NCBI RefSeq assembly: GCF_019798055.1
Contig: NZ_JAHOPH010000033.1
Span: forward strand, 1 to 41,758
Direction of reading: 5' to 3'
Length of the DNA stretch: 41,758 bases
Source of the DNA: Salsipaludibacter albus
Lineage (GTDB): Bacteria > Actinomycetota > Nitriliruptoria > Nitriliruptorales > Nitriliruptoraceae
The position numbers and the translations under genes were made by a program. The notes beneath the pieces are model-generated. The model had not been told where the DNA came from, did not search any database, and saw only the letters and a list, made by a program, of their open reading frames with translations. Below, in pieces: positions 24,875 through 33,803 of this stretch (the first letter of the stretch is position 1; every line of letters begins with the position of its first letter).

Positions 24875-24899
24875 AACACCAAGTTTCTTGCTTGGTGTT
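24875..24899. promoter_or_regulatory. Perfect inverted repeat upstream of nirK, candidate operator
   Basis: AACACCAAG (24875-24883) and CTTGGTGTT (24891-24899) are exact reverse complements separated by 7 bases. The element lies 31-55 bases before the nirK ATG and is distinctly AT-richer than its surroundings. A smaller nested repeat, CAAG-TTT-CTTG, sits at 24880-24890. Position and symmetry suggest a regulator-binding site, for example for the neighbouring Rrf2 protein, but it does not match a site I can name. Confidence 0.6.
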
Positions 24900-24970
24900 T
24901 CGGATGGTGTCACGGAAGGGTGGTGTCGGCATCCGCCGAAGGGCCCGGAACCGTCGGGACCATCGGGCGA

Positions 24971-24999
24971 ACCCCGGACGGGCCACGAGGAACCGGGGT
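24971..24999 (-). terminator. Possible hairpin downstream of the zinc-ribbon gene
   Basis: ACCCCGG (24971-24977) and CCGGGGT (24993-24999) can form a 7-bp stem with a 15-base loop, starting about 38 bases past the stop of the zinc-ribbon gene on the minus strand. There is no T-run, so terminator function is uncertain. Confidence 0.3.
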
Positions 25000-25036
25000 C
25001 GGACGCGCAGGCCCGGTCAGCCGGTGCCGCGCCGTG

Positions 25037-25762
25037 TCACAGGACGACGAGGAGTCGGCCGCAGTTCGGGCAGGTGGTCAGCGGCGGACCGTCAACCAGC
25101 GTGTTGACGTCGGCGTAGGACAGCCGGATGCCACACGCCGTGCAGTCCTCGCCGTCCAGGCGGCCGACCGCGTCCCCGACCGATCGCTGCGCCGAGCGGT
25201 CGTAGCGGGCCACGAGCTCGTCGTCGAGGTCGTCCCGCTGGCGCTCGCGGACCACCTCGTGCTCGGCGATCTCTGCGAGCAGGCCGGACGCGGCCACGTC
25301 CCGACGTTCCTCGGTCTCGCGGATGGTCTCCGACAGGGTCGCCAGCTCCTGTTCGAGGGCGTCGAGCGCCTCCTCGTGCTCCTCCAGCGTCTCCAGCGCC
25401 TCCAGCTCGGCCAGCTCGTGCTCGTCGATGCGCGACTGGACGGCCGAGATCTCGGCCTCCATCTTGCCCAGCTCCTTGGCGTTGGTGATGTCGCCGCCGT
25501 ACATGCGCTGCTGCTCGTGCGCCAGCCGTTCCCGGAGCTGGCCGACGTCGCGGTCGTGCTTGCGCGCGACCTGGGTGACCTGGTCGCGCTCGAGCCGGAT
25601 GTCGGCGTGCTGGTCTTCCAGCGCCCGTCGGCGCTCCCCCAGGTCGGCCAGCTGCTGCTGCTCGGGGAGGTTGTCCATCGTGTTCTGGAGACGACGGATC
25701 GCGGCGTCGGTGCCGGCGAGGTCGAGCAGGGCCTGGAGCTGCTCGGCGGAGGGGTCGGGCAT
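25037..25762 (-). CDS. C4-type zinc ribbon coiled-coil protein (CT398-like)
   Basis: 241 residues. Residues about 5-190 are a long charged coiled coil of Glu/Arg/Leu heptads including MYGGDITNAKELGKMEAE, a family hallmark. A C-terminal zinc ribbon has CTAC (Cys207, Cys210) and CPNC (Cys231, Cys234). The family is widespread in actinobacteria next to Nif3 genes; one chlamydial member, CT398, binds secretion and sigma-54 components, but no general role is settled. ATG at 25762 has GGGAG ten bases upstream. It follows the Nif3 gene by 26 bases on the same strand, so they form an operon. Confidence 0.9.
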   Translation of the reverse strand: MPDPSAEQLQALLDLAGTDAAIRRLQNTMDNLPEQQQLADLGERRRALEDQHADIRLERDQVTQVARKHDRDVGQLRERLAHEQQRMYGGDITNAKELGKMEAEISAVQSRIDEHELAELEALETLEEHEEALDALEQELATLSETIRETEERRDVAASGLLAEIAEHEVVRERQRDDLDDELVARYDRSAQRSVGDAVGRLDGEDCTACGIRLSYADVNTLVDGPPLTTCPNCGRLLVVL

Positions 25763-25788
25763 CGCGGAGGGACTCCCGGTCGTGGCGA

Positions 25789-26946
25789 TCACCCGTTCGC
25801 GGATCCCGCCGGTGGCAGGTCCGACCACGGGCGCGTGGACACGTTCGACGCTACCACCGGTGCCGACAGCCCCTCCCCCGTGGCGTCGGCACGCAACAGC
25901 TCGATCCACGGCACCATGGCGGCCACCTCGACGGCGTGGTGGCCGGCGTCCACCAGCGCCAGTCCCTGCTCCAGGGCATCCAGCACCACGTGGTGACGCA
26001 GGTCGCCGGTGACGTAGACGTCGACCCCTGCCGCAAGCGCCACGTCCACCATCGAGTCCCCGGCCCCGCCGACGACGGCGACCGTCTCGACCACCCGGTC
26101 CGGATCACCGGCGACCCGCAGGTCGGGGGCCGGAAGGCGATCCCGCAGTCGTTCGGCCACGGCCCCCAGGGTCGTCGGCTCGGGCAGGCGGCCGCGTCGA
26201 CCCAGGCCCGCGCGGGACGTGTCGGCCAGCGGGTACACGTCGACGGCCACCTCCTCGTAGGGGTGTGCAACGCGCAGCGCGTCCACGACCTCCTCGACCG
26301 CGTCGCGTGCCACGACCACCTCGACCCGGGCCTCGTCGACCACCGTGCGGCCGGACGGGCCCGCCGGGTCGGCCACGAACGGATCGGCGCCCTCGTCGGG
26401 ACGGAACCGACCCTGTCCCGGCGTGCTGAACGAGCAGTGCGTGTAGTCCCCGATCACCCCGGCACCGGCGGCGGCCAGGGCGTCGAGCACGTCCTCGAGG
26501 TGGTCGGTCGGCACGAACGTCACCAGCTTGCGCTCCCGCGCGGTCTCGGTGTCGGTCTGCAGCGGGGCCACGTCGACCAGCTCGAGTGCGGTGACCACCG
26601 GGTCGCTGGTCCCGGCACCATCGGTCGCCACGTCGAGGTTGGTGTGCGCCGCCGCGACCGCCACCCCGGCCCGTGCCGCAGCCAGGACGACCCGGCCCGT
26701 GGCCGTGTCGGGGGTCAGCGCCGGCAACGGGCGGAACAGCAGCGGGTGGTGGGCCAGCACGAGCGTCCCGGGCTGGGCGGCAGCCTCCTCGACGACCGCC
26801 GAGGTGACGTCCAGGGACACCAGCACCCGGGTGACCGGGTCGTCCGGCGCGCCGACCTGGAGGCCGACGTGGTCCCACGACTGTGCGTGGGCGAAGGGGT
26901 GGCGGGCGTCGACCAGTGCGAGCCAGTCCGCGACGGTGTCGGTCAT
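25789..26946 (-). CDS. Nif3-like dinuclear metal centre protein (DUF34)
   Basis: 385 residues, the long form with a PII-like insert (about 135-245) between the two halves of the Nif3 fold. Metal-binding histidines appear in VLAHHPLLF and AAHTNLD in the N-terminal half, and in GDLRHHVVLDAL and DAGHHAVE in the C-terminal half. SWDHVGLQVG is the usual N-terminal block. Assigned activities (GTP cyclohydrolase I-like or metal insertion) remain debated for the family. ATG at 26946 has GGAGGTG upstream. It lies 27 bases downstream of tRNA-Val. Confidence 0.92.
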   Translation of the reverse strand: MTDTVADWLALVDARHPFAHAQSWDHVGLQVGAPDDPVTRVLVSLDVTSAVVEEAAAQPGTLVLAHHPLLFRPLPALTPDTATGRVVLAAARAGVAVAAAHTNLDVATDGAGTSDPVVTALELVDVAPLQTDTETARERKLVTFVPTDHLEDVLDALAAAGAGVIGDYTHCSFSTPGQGRFRPDEGADPFVADPAGPSGRTVVDEARVEVVVARDAVEEVVDALRVAHPYEEVAVDVYPLADTSRAGLGRRGRLPEPTTLGAVAERLRDRLPAPDLRVAGDPDRVVETVAVVGGAGDSMVDVALAAGVDVYVTGDLRHHVVLDALEQGLALVDAGHHAVEVAAMVPWIELLRADATGEGLSAPVVASNVSTRPWSDLPPAGSANG

Positions 26947-26973
26947 GGCACCTCCGGAGCATCGGGATTCGGG

Positions 26974-27046
26974 TGCGCGGTGCAGGGCTCGAACCTGCGA
27001 CCCCCGCCGTGTAAAGGCGGTGCTCTCCCAGCTGAGCTAACCGCGC
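26974..27046 (-). tRNA. tRNA-Val (anticodon UAC)
   Basis: A 73-nt cloverleaf on the minus strand. The acceptor stem pairs GCGCGGT with ACCGCGC, followed by discriminator A. The D arm contains AGCTCAGCTGGGAGAGC. The anticodon stem CCGCC/GGCGG encloses loop TTTACAC with anticodon TAC. The T arm has GGTTCGAACC. The 3' CCA is not encoded (CCC follows). A TATCGT at 27062-27057 is a plausible -10. Confidence 0.96.
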
Positions 27047-27190
27047 TCGGGCGCCGACGATAGCCGCCGACCCGGCCACCCCCACCAGGCCGTGGGAATG
27101 TTCCCCCCGTGCGGCACGGTTGACCTCGATGGCACCCCACGTGTCCGTGGACGTGCCCGGACCCGCACCCCCGACCTGATCGAGGCCCCC

Positions 27191-28588
27191 ATGTCCCGCA
27201 CCGTCGACGTCGTCGCGATCGGCGCCGGAGCGGTCGGCGAGAACGTCGCCGACTATGCCCGCCAGCACGGGCTCGACGTCGTGATCGTCGAGGCCGACCT
27301 GGTGGGTGGCGAGTGCTCCTACTGGGCCTGCATGCCGTCCAAGGCCCTGCTCCGCCCGACCGAGGTCCTCGCCGCCGCACGCCGGGTTCCGGGAGCCGCG
27401 CCGGCGGTGACGGGCGAGGTGGACGTCGCCGCGACCCTGTCGTCGCGCACGGCGTTCACGTCGAACTGGGACGACTCCTCGCAGGTCGAATGGCTCGAGT
27501 CGGCGGGGGTCGAACTGCTGCGGGGCCACGGACGCCTGACCGGCGAGCGCGAGGTCACCGTCACCCACGACGACGACACCACGACCGTCCTGGAGGCCAC
27601 CGCGGGCGTGGTGCTGGCGACCGGCTCGGCACCCGTCGAGCCGCCGATCGACGGGCTGGCCGAGACCCGGACGTGGGACAACCGCGACGTCACGTCGGTG
27701 TCGGCGATCCCCGACCGCCTGGTCGTGCTGGGCGGTGGCGTGGTCGGCGTCGAGATGGGACAGGCGATGGCCCGGCTGGGCAGCGAGGTCACGATCGTGG
27801 AGGCACTCGACCGGCTGGTCGCCACCGAGGAGCCGGACGCGTCCGAGGCGGTCCGGGAGAGCCTCGAGGCCGACGGGATCACCGTGCGGCTGGGTGCGAA
27901 GGCCACCGCGGTCACCCGGGCGGACGACGACGCCGGCGAGGTGGTCGTGACCCTGGACGACGACACCGAGGTCCGGGGCGACGAACTGCTGGTCGCGGTG
28001 GGCCGACGAGGCCGCAGCGACGACGTCGGCCTCGACACCGTCGGGGTCGAGCCCGGCGACAGCGGGTTCGTCGAGGTCGACGGGCACCTGCGGGTCCCCG
28101 GACACGACTGGCTGTCGGCCGTCGGCGACGTGAACGGCCGGGTCCTGCTGACCCACCAGGGCAAGTACCAAGCACGGCTGGTCGGTGACCGGCTGGGCGG
28201 GGTCGACGTCGACGAGGCCTGGGCGGACGACCGGGCCGTCCCGCGCGTGGTGTTCACCGACCCCCAGATCGCCGCGGTCGGGCTGACCGAGCAGGGTGCT
28301 CGCGACGCCGGACTGTCGATCCGGGTCGTGGAGCACGACACCGGTGGCGTGGCCGGTGGTTCCCTGCTCGGCCGTGACGCGGGAGGACCTGCCCGACTGG
28401 TGGTCGACACCGACCGTGACGTCGTCGTTGGCGCGACCTTCGTCGGCCCGCAGGTGGCCGAGCTGCTGCACAGCGCGACCATCGCGATCGCCGGCGAGGT
28501 CCCCGTGTCGACCCTGTGGCACGCCGTACCGGCCTTCCCGACGGTCTCCGAGGTGTGGCTGCGCCTCCTCGAGGCCCTGCGCGACTGA
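27191..28588 (+). CDS. Class I pyridine nucleotide-disulfide oxidoreductase (Lpd/MerA-like)
   Basis: 465-residue FAD flavoprotein. The FAD motif GAGAVG is at 11-16. The redox-active disulfide is GGECSYWACMPSK with Cys42 and Cys47 in the C-x4-C spacing of the lipoamide dehydrogenase/glutathione reductase group. The NAD(P) motif is VLGGGVVGVEM, the second FAD block is LSAVGDVNG, and the C-terminal HAVPAFPTVSE keeps the His and Glu of the active-site dyad, with extra spacing versus HxxxxE. Whether it acts on lipoamide, quinones or metals cannot be told. The ATG at 27191 is used since residues before it read as non-coding. Confidence 0.88.
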   Translation: MSRTVDVVAIGAGAVGENVADYARQHGLDVVIVEADLVGGECSYWACMPSKALLRPTEVLAAARRVPGAAPAVTGEVDVAATLSSRTAFTSNWDDSSQVEWLESAGVELLRGHGRLTGEREVTVTHDDDTTTVLEATAGVVLATGSAPVEPPIDGLAETRTWDNRDVTSVSAIPDRLVVLGGGVVGVEMGQAMARLGSEVTIVEALDRLVATEEPDASEAVRESLEADGITVRLGAKATAVTRADDDAGEVVVTLDDDTEVRGDELLVAVGRRGRSDDVGLDTVGVEPGDSGFVEVDGHLRVPGHDWLSAVGDVNGRVLLTHQGKYQARLVGDRLGGVDVDEAWADDRAVPRVVFTDPQIAAVGLTEQGARDAGLSIRVVEHDTGGVAGGSLLGRDAGGPARLVVDTDRDVVVGATFVGPQVAELLHSATIAIAGEVPVSTLWHAVPAFPTVSEVWLRLLEALRD

Positions 28589-28617
28589 CGGAAACGCTCG
28601 CACCGCACGCGCGATCC

Positions 28618-30018
28618 TCATGCCGCCGCCCTGATCGGGTGGTTGGCACGGAGTCGCTCCGACGGATCCACGGCCGCCTTGACCGACCGGAGCCGGGCCA
28701 GCGCCCCCTCGTCGTGGAACGTCGACGCGTGGGCGGGTTCCTCGACGAAGTTGAGGTACTGGGTCTCGGTCCCCCACGGGGCCAGCGCTGCCTGCATCGC
28801 GGCCAGGGAGGCCTCGATCGGCGCCACGAGCTCCGGGACGACCGGCACCCCGACGCCGAAGGCCAGGTAGTCGCCGGCCAGTCGCTCCAGGGCGCCGTGC
28901 CGTGGCGCAGAGCGACCCAACGCTCCGCCCAGGTGACGGATCTCGACGCTGAGCAGCGGCGAGCCCGAGCCAGGCCCGACGGCGTCCACGAGGGCATCGA
29001 CCGCCGCCCCCGGCAGGGCACGCAGCATCCGTGTGCCCCCGATGCCGGGAGTCGGACCCTCAGGGTCCATGTGCAGTCTCGCCAGGCCGTCCGGCGGGAC
29101 CATGGCGATGGTGTCGATGGTCGGCCCCAGTGCCCGCAGGGGCGCGACGAGCTCGTCGCCGGAGCGCGCGTCACCGAGCCACGCCACCTCCACGACCGCG
29201 AACCGCCCACCGCGCAAGGGCTCCGGGACGTCCGGGATCGGCGGGAACTGCAGCATCCGACCGATCGAGGTCAGGGCATCGGGGACGTCGTGGGTCCAGG
29301 TGGCCCACGCCTGCAGGACCTCCCGGGCCCGCTCCCACGGGAAGAACAGGGCGCCGGCGAGGACCTCGGGCAGCGGGTACAGCGCCATCTCGATGGCGGT
29401 GACGACGCCGAAGCTGCCGCCACCCCCGCGCAGCGCCCAGAACAGGCCCGGTTCCGTGCTGTGGTCACAGCGCACGAGTGCCCCGTCGGCGGTCACGACC
29501 TCGATGGCGAGCACGGAGTTGGCGGCGAGGCCGTGCCGACGCCCCAGCCAGCTGATACCACCGCCCAGGGTGTAGCCCACGACGCCGACGTCCGGCGACG
29601 ACCCTGCCAGGGCGGCGAGTCCCAGCGGCGCGACCACCGCGGTGACGTCGCCCCACCACGCCCCGCCCTGGGCACGGAACCGGCGACCGACCGGATCCAC
29701 CGTCACGCCACGCATGCGGTCCATCCGCACCAGCAGGGTGTCGGCCAGGTCGTCGCCCAGTGCCATGGCGTTGTGTCCGGTGGACTGGGGCGCGACCCGC
29801 AGCTCGTGGGTGGCGGCGAAGGCCATCACCTGCTGGACGTCGCCCACGGTCTCGGGCTGCACCACCAGGGCAGGCCGCTGGTCGAACGCGACGTTCCACG
29901 CCTGGCGCACGTCGTCCCAGTCGTCGTCCCACGGCGCCACGACCGCGCCCAGCACGCGCTGGCGCAGCTGGTCGAGGTCCAGCGGGGTCGGAGTGCGGGT
30001 GGTCTGCAGGGTGCTCAT
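28618..30018 (-). CDS. BBE-like FAD-binding oxidoreductase
   Basis: 466-residue flavoenzyme of the berberine bridge enzyme/FAD_binding_4 group. The PP-loop region has VAPQSTGHNAM, whose His is the usual 8-alpha covalent FAD attachment; the site of the second (cysteinyl) bond is Ser in AGSSPDVGVVGYTLGGG, so only single covalent attachment is expected. The C-terminal BBE block has NFVEEP and ANHPI. No signal peptide, so cytosolic. ATG at 30018 has GAGGA about six bases upstream. It is divergent from the SARP regulator across 186 bases, a common arrangement for a regulator and its target. Confidence 0.87.
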   Translation of the reverse strand: MSTLQTTRTPTPLDLDQLRQRVLGAVVAPWDDDWDDVRQAWNVAFDQRPALVVQPETVGDVQQVMAFAATHELRVAPQSTGHNAMALGDDLADTLLVRMDRMRGVTVDPVGRRFRAQGGAWWGDVTAVVAPLGLAALAGSSPDVGVVGYTLGGGISWLGRRHGLAANSVLAIEVVTADGALVRCDHSTEPGLFWALRGGGGSFGVVTAIEMALYPLPEVLAGALFFPWERAREVLQAWATWTHDVPDALTSIGRMLQFPPIPDVPEPLRGGRFAVVEVAWLGDARSGDELVAPLRALGPTIDTIAMVPPDGLARLHMDPEGPTPGIGGTRMLRALPGAAVDALVDAVGPGSGSPLLSVEIRHLGGALGRSAPRHGALERLAGDYLAFGVGVPVVPELVAPIEASLAAMQAALAPWGTETQYLNFVEEPAHASTFHDEGALARLRSVKAAVDPSERLRANHPIRAAA

Positions 30019-30204
30019 GACGGTTCCTCGTGCGGGTCTGGCTCGCACCGCCCCTCCGGCGGCCGAGGTGCGAGCCGTGCTCGCGACACCGGTCACGATC
30101 CCCCAGCGCCCTTGCCGGACCCTTGGCGTCGACTTGCCACCCCGTGCCTGTAGGGTGCGCAGATCCGCGGTGTTCAACCGTGGCGCTTCCCGGGGGAGGT
30201 GGCC
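30019..30204. promoter_or_regulatory. Divergent control region between the BBE-like enzyme and SARP regulator genes
   Basis: This 186-base gap has no gene. A plus-strand TAGGGT at 30151-30156 could be the -10 of the regulator gene, with a weak TCGACT 16 bases upstream; a TTGCCA at 30134-30139 is too close to serve. The regulator's ribosome site GGAGG lies at 30195-30199. No clear direct heptamer repeats of the kind bound by SARPs were recognised. Confidence 0.35.
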
Positions 30205-33200
30205 ATGGACGTCCGGATCCTCGGGCCCCTGGAGGTCGTGCGCGACGGTGTCGCACTCGACCTCGGACGCAGGCAGCAACGCATCCTGTTGGCGCGACTC
30301 GTGGTGGCCGACGGACACGCGGTCTCGACGGATCGGCTGGCCGACGACTTGTGGGGCGACGATCCCCCGGGTCGGCCCGACGTCTCGCTGCAGGCCCTGG
30401 TGTCACGACTGCGCCGGGTGCTGGAGACCGACCGCGCGCCCCGTGACCCCGCCCGGCTGCTGGTCACCCGCGCCCCTGGCTACGCACTGTTGCTGCCCGA
30501 GGAGTCGCTCGACGCACGGCGATTCGCCACTCTGGCCGCGGAGGGCGTGCACGCCCTGGCGGCCGGTGACGCCCCGTCGGCGTTGCGATCGTTGGAGGCA
30601 GCGCTGGCGTCGTGGCGTGGCGAGGTGCTGGCCGACCTGGCCGACCTGGCGTTCGTGCAGGACGTCGCCGCCGCCCACGGCGAGTTGCGCGACGCCGTCC
30701 GCGAGGACCATGCCGCGGCACTCCTGGCCACGGGCGCCACCGCCCACGCCCTGTTCGAACTCGAGTCGCTGACGCGCGATCGGCCCCTGCGCGAACGACC
30801 GTGGGAGCTGCTGTTGACGGCGCTGCACCGCGCCGGCCGGACTGCCGAGGCCCTGGACCGCTACCGCGACGTCCGGGCGCGGTACGCCGACGAGTTGGGA
30901 CTCGACCCCGGGCCAGCGCTCCAGGCCATCGAGGTGGGACTGCTGCGCGGCGAGTTGCCGACCGGGCCAGTGCTGGCAGGTCCGGCGGCGGACACCGCCG
31001 TGGTCGTCGCGGCCCTGGACACCCCGGGCAGCGCGACGTCCGTCGACCGGGACTCCGAGGGCGTGGTGGGGCGCGCCCGCGAACTGGACGTGTTGGAGGC
31101 CGCCGTCACGCAGGCGGTGGGCGGTGCGACGCGTTGGGTGGTGCTGGTGGGGGAACCCGGCATCGGCAAGACCCGGCTGGCCGAGCAGGCGGCCGCGACC
31201 GCCGCCGGCGTCGGCGCACGTGTCGCCTGGGCCCGGACGCACGAGGACGGCGCGGCTCCCGCGCTGTGGCCATGGGTCCAGGTGCTGCGCGGCCTGGGGG
31301 CCGAGGACCCGCGGGACGTCCTCCAGGTCGCCACGGACGCGCTCGGCGACATCGCTGCCGGACGGTTCGAACGCGCCGACCGGGTCGCCGGAGCGCTGGC
31401 CACGGCCGCCGTCGAGCAGCCGCTCGTGGTCCTGCTGGACGACCTCCAATGGTTCGACCCGGAATCGCTGCGATTGGTGGCCCACGTCGGCCTGCAGGTG
31501 CGGGACGTCCCGCTGCTGGTCGTGGTGACCGTGCGAGCCGGCGTCACCACGCCGGGGATCGACCGGGTCCTGGCCGACATCACCCGCCGCCCCGGCGCGG
31601 TGCGCATGGACCTGCAGGGACTGGACCTGGCGGCCACCGCCGCACTCGCCGGCGCCGTCTGCGACCAGCCACTGGCACCCCACGAGGTCGCCGAGCTCCA
31701 TGCCCGCACCACCGGCAACCCGTACTTCGTCACCGAGTTCGCCCGACTGGGACGTTCCGCCATCGTCACGGAGGTCGTGCCCGACGGTGTGCGCGACGTG
31801 CTCCGCCGTCGCCTCGCGCCGCTGTCGGAGTCGGCCCGCTCCCTGCTCTCGTTGGCCGCACTCGCCGGCGGCGAGGTCGCGCTGGACCAACTCACGGCCG
31901 CCGGCGACCTCGACCGCGTCGAGGTCGTGGAGGGGCTGAGCGCAGCGGTGGACGCACACGTCCTGCGTCCTCTCGAGGTCCCCGGTCACTACCAGTTCGC
32001 CCACGCCCTGCTCCGGTCCACCCTGCGCGAGGACCTGCCGGACCTGCAACGTCGACGCCTGCACCTCCGGCTGGCCGAGGCCCTGGCGGGCCCCGCGGCG
32101 ACCGACCCGGAACGCTGGCTGGCCGAGCGAGCCGGGCACCTGGTCGCCGCAGCCCCACTGGCCGATCCCACCGCGACCGTCACGGCCTGCCTGGCAGCGG
32201 CCGACCTCGCCACGCACCGGCTGGCCCACGACGACGTGGTCCGGTGGCGGATGCAGGCGCTGCGGGTCGTCGACGGCGACCACGGGCTTGCCAGCGACCG
32301 GGCGGCCCGGCTGGCCGTCCTCACGGCCCTGGGCCACGCCCGCGGGATCGCTGGCGACCACGTCGGGGCACTGGCCACCCTCGCCGAGGCCATCGACGTC
32401 GCCGAGGAACTCGGTGACGCGCCCGCGATGGCCCGCGCCGTGCAGGGCTTCGACCTCTCCGGTGGCGTGTGGTTCTGGGTTCCCCAGGGGACCCGCCCCC
32501 GGGCCCAGATCGACCGGATCGATCGGACCCTGGCGGCGCTCGGCCGCGCCGACACCGCCGAGCGCGTCCGGGTCCTGGTGGTCCGTGCCGCCGGCGAGTA
32601 CTACGGCGACCAGGACCGGGGGATCGCGTTCGCGACCGAGGCGGTCGAGATGGCCGAGCGCATCGGGGACCCGCTGCTGGTGGTCGAGGCCAGGGCCGGT
32701 GCGCTGCAGGTCGCCTGGCGACCGCAGGGGATGACGGACCAGCAGGACCAGGCCACGCGGCTCCTCGCGTTGGCTGGCCACGTCGGGTCGGGCCACCACG
32801 AACTGCTGGCCCGGACGCGACTGTTCACCATCGCGCTCGACCTCGGTGACGTCCGCACAGCAGAACAGCACCACGCCGATGCCATCGCGCTCGCCCGAGA
32901 GCTGCGCGCCACCCTGGTCGAGGCACAGCTGGCCTGGAGCCGGTCGATGTTCGCCGGCATCCGTGGGGACCTCGCCGGTGCGCGTCGCCTGGCCGACACG
33001 GCCGAGGACCTGCACCGCCGGACCGGGCTGTACGCACTGGAGCGTGCCGTCGGGCAGATCGTCGGACTGCTCTGCTGGGACCTGGGGACCCTCCACGACC
33101 TGGACGGCGATCGCCGTGCGATGGTCTTCGCCGGCTTCCCCGAGGCCGCCGTGGCCGACCACCACCGTGCCGGCCGCACCGGGGATGCGCGCGACCTGCT

Positions 33201-33672
33201 GGCCGAGCTGACGGCCGTCCCGCTCCTGCCCTCGTACGAGTGGCTCGGGCTCACCGTGGTGCACGCCCGGTTGGCAGCGGACCTCGGCGAGGTCTTGCTG
33301 TCCGAGCGCCTGCGCGAGGCGCTGCTCCCCCACCGCGGCCACGTCGGACACTTCGGCACCGTCGCCTGTGCAGGGCCCGTGGACCTGCAGCTGGGGCGAC
33401 TGGCGTCGCTGCTGGGCCACCACGACGAGGCGATCGCCGGACTCCGGGCCGGCATCGACCACGCCGAGCGCGAGCGGCTTCCCGTCTGGGGCGTGCGCTC
33501 CCGCGAGGCCCTGGCCGTGGCCCTGCGGCGACGCGACCATCCCGGTGATCGCGAACGAGCAGACGTGTCGGTCCGGGAAGCGGCCGACGGGGCCACCGCA
33601 CTCGGGATCGCCCTCGAACCGCACGTGGCCAGCCGGGACGTGCCGATGTCGCCCGCCCCTCGTCCTCGCTGA
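30205..33672 (+). CDS. AfsR/SARP-like regulator with BTAD, ATPase and TPR-type regions
   Basis: 1155-residue multidomain transcriptional regulator. Residues about 1-95 form an OmpR-like winged helix (VRILGPLEVVRDG, LWGDDPPG, LRRVLE). Residues 96-250 form the bacterial transcriptional activation domain. An AAA/STAND ATPase follows, with Walker A GEPGIGKT near 316-323 and Walker B VVLLDDLQW near 409-417. The remaining 600 residues are helical repeats, probably TPR-like. Such proteins activate secondary metabolism or cluster genes in an ATP- and signal-dependent way. ATG at 30205 is chosen because GGAGG would overlap the GTG at 30199. Confidence 0.9.
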   Translation: MDVRILGPLEVVRDGVALDLGRRQQRILLARLVVADGHAVSTDRLADDLWGDDPPGRPDVSLQALVSRLRRVLETDRAPRDPARLLVTRAPGYALLLPEESLDARRFATLAAEGVHALAAGDAPSALRSLEAALASWRGEVLADLADLAFVQDVAAAHGELRDAVREDHAAALLATGATAHALFELESLTRDRPLRERPWELLLTALHRAGRTAEALDRYRDVRARYADELGLDPGPALQAIEVGLLRGELPTGPVLAGPAADTAVVVAALDTPGSATSVDRDSEGVVGRARELDVLEAAVTQAVGGATRWVVLVGEPGIGKTRLAEQAAATAAGVGARVAWARTHEDGAAPALWPWVQVLRGLGAEDPRDVLQVATDALGDIAAGRFERADRVAGALATAAVEQPLVVLLDDLQWFDPESLRLVAHVGLQVRDVPLLVVVTVRAGVTTPGIDRVLADITRRPGAVRMDLQGLDLAATAALAGAVCDQPLAPHEVAELHARTTGNPYFVTEFARLGRSAIVTEVVPDGVRDVLRRRLAPLSESARSLLSLAALAGGEVALDQLTAAGDLDRVEVVEGLSAAVDAHVLRPLEVPGHYQFAHALLRSTLREDLPDLQRRRLHLRLAEALAGPAATDPERWLAERAGHLVAAAPLADPTATVTACLAAADLATHRLAHDDVVRWRMQALRVVDGDHGLASDRAARLAVLTALGHARGIAGDHVGALATLAEAIDVAEELGDAPAMARAVQGFDLSGGVWFWVPQGTRPRAQIDRIDRTLAALGRADTAERVRVLVVRAAGEYYGDQDRGIAFATEAVEMAERIGDPLLVVEARAGALQVAWRPQGMTDQQDQATRLLALAGHVGSGHHELLARTRLFTIALDLGDVRTAEQHHADAIALARELRATLVEAQLAWSRSMFAGIRGDLAGARRLADTAEDLHRRTGLYALERAVGQIVGLLCWDLGTLHDLDGDRRAMVFAGFPEAAVADHHRAGRTGDARDLLAELTAVPLLPSYEWLGLTVVHARLAADLGEVLLSERLREALLPHRGHVGHFGTVACAGPVDLQLGRLASLLGHHDEAIAGLRAGIDHAERERLPVWGVRSREALAVALRRRDHPGDRERADVSVREAADGATALGIALEPHVASRDVPMSPAPRPR

Positions 33673-33803
33673 TCCAGACTTGCCGAGGCCGTCGCGCGCT
33701 CCCGACCCGGCTGCGCGGAGCGTGGGTCGCCTCCCGGCCGCCTACGGTGGCCGACGACCATGACCATGACGACATGCCCGGGGCGGGCGGAGGGAGATCT
33801 GTC

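Noticed and set aside
26974-27046. tRNA-Val as a phage or island attachment site
   Set aside because: No integrase gene, no repeated tRNA 3' end and no change in gene character on either side.
30134-30156. TTGCCA and TAGGGT before the SARP gene as a standard promoter
   Set aside because: Only 11 bases separate them, too close for a housekeeping promoter; a weaker upstream -35 was noted instead.
30403-33624. A 1073-codon open frame antisense to the SARP regulator
   Set aside because: Its product is rich in Arg, Gly, Gln and His without domains, while the plus strand encodes a recognisable multidomain regulator. It is a shadow of high-GC codon bias.
33747-33803. His/Asp-rich N-terminal extension of the FGE
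   Set aside because: The GTG at 33747 sits inside a -10-like hexamer and lacks a ribosome site; the GTG at 33804 has one.
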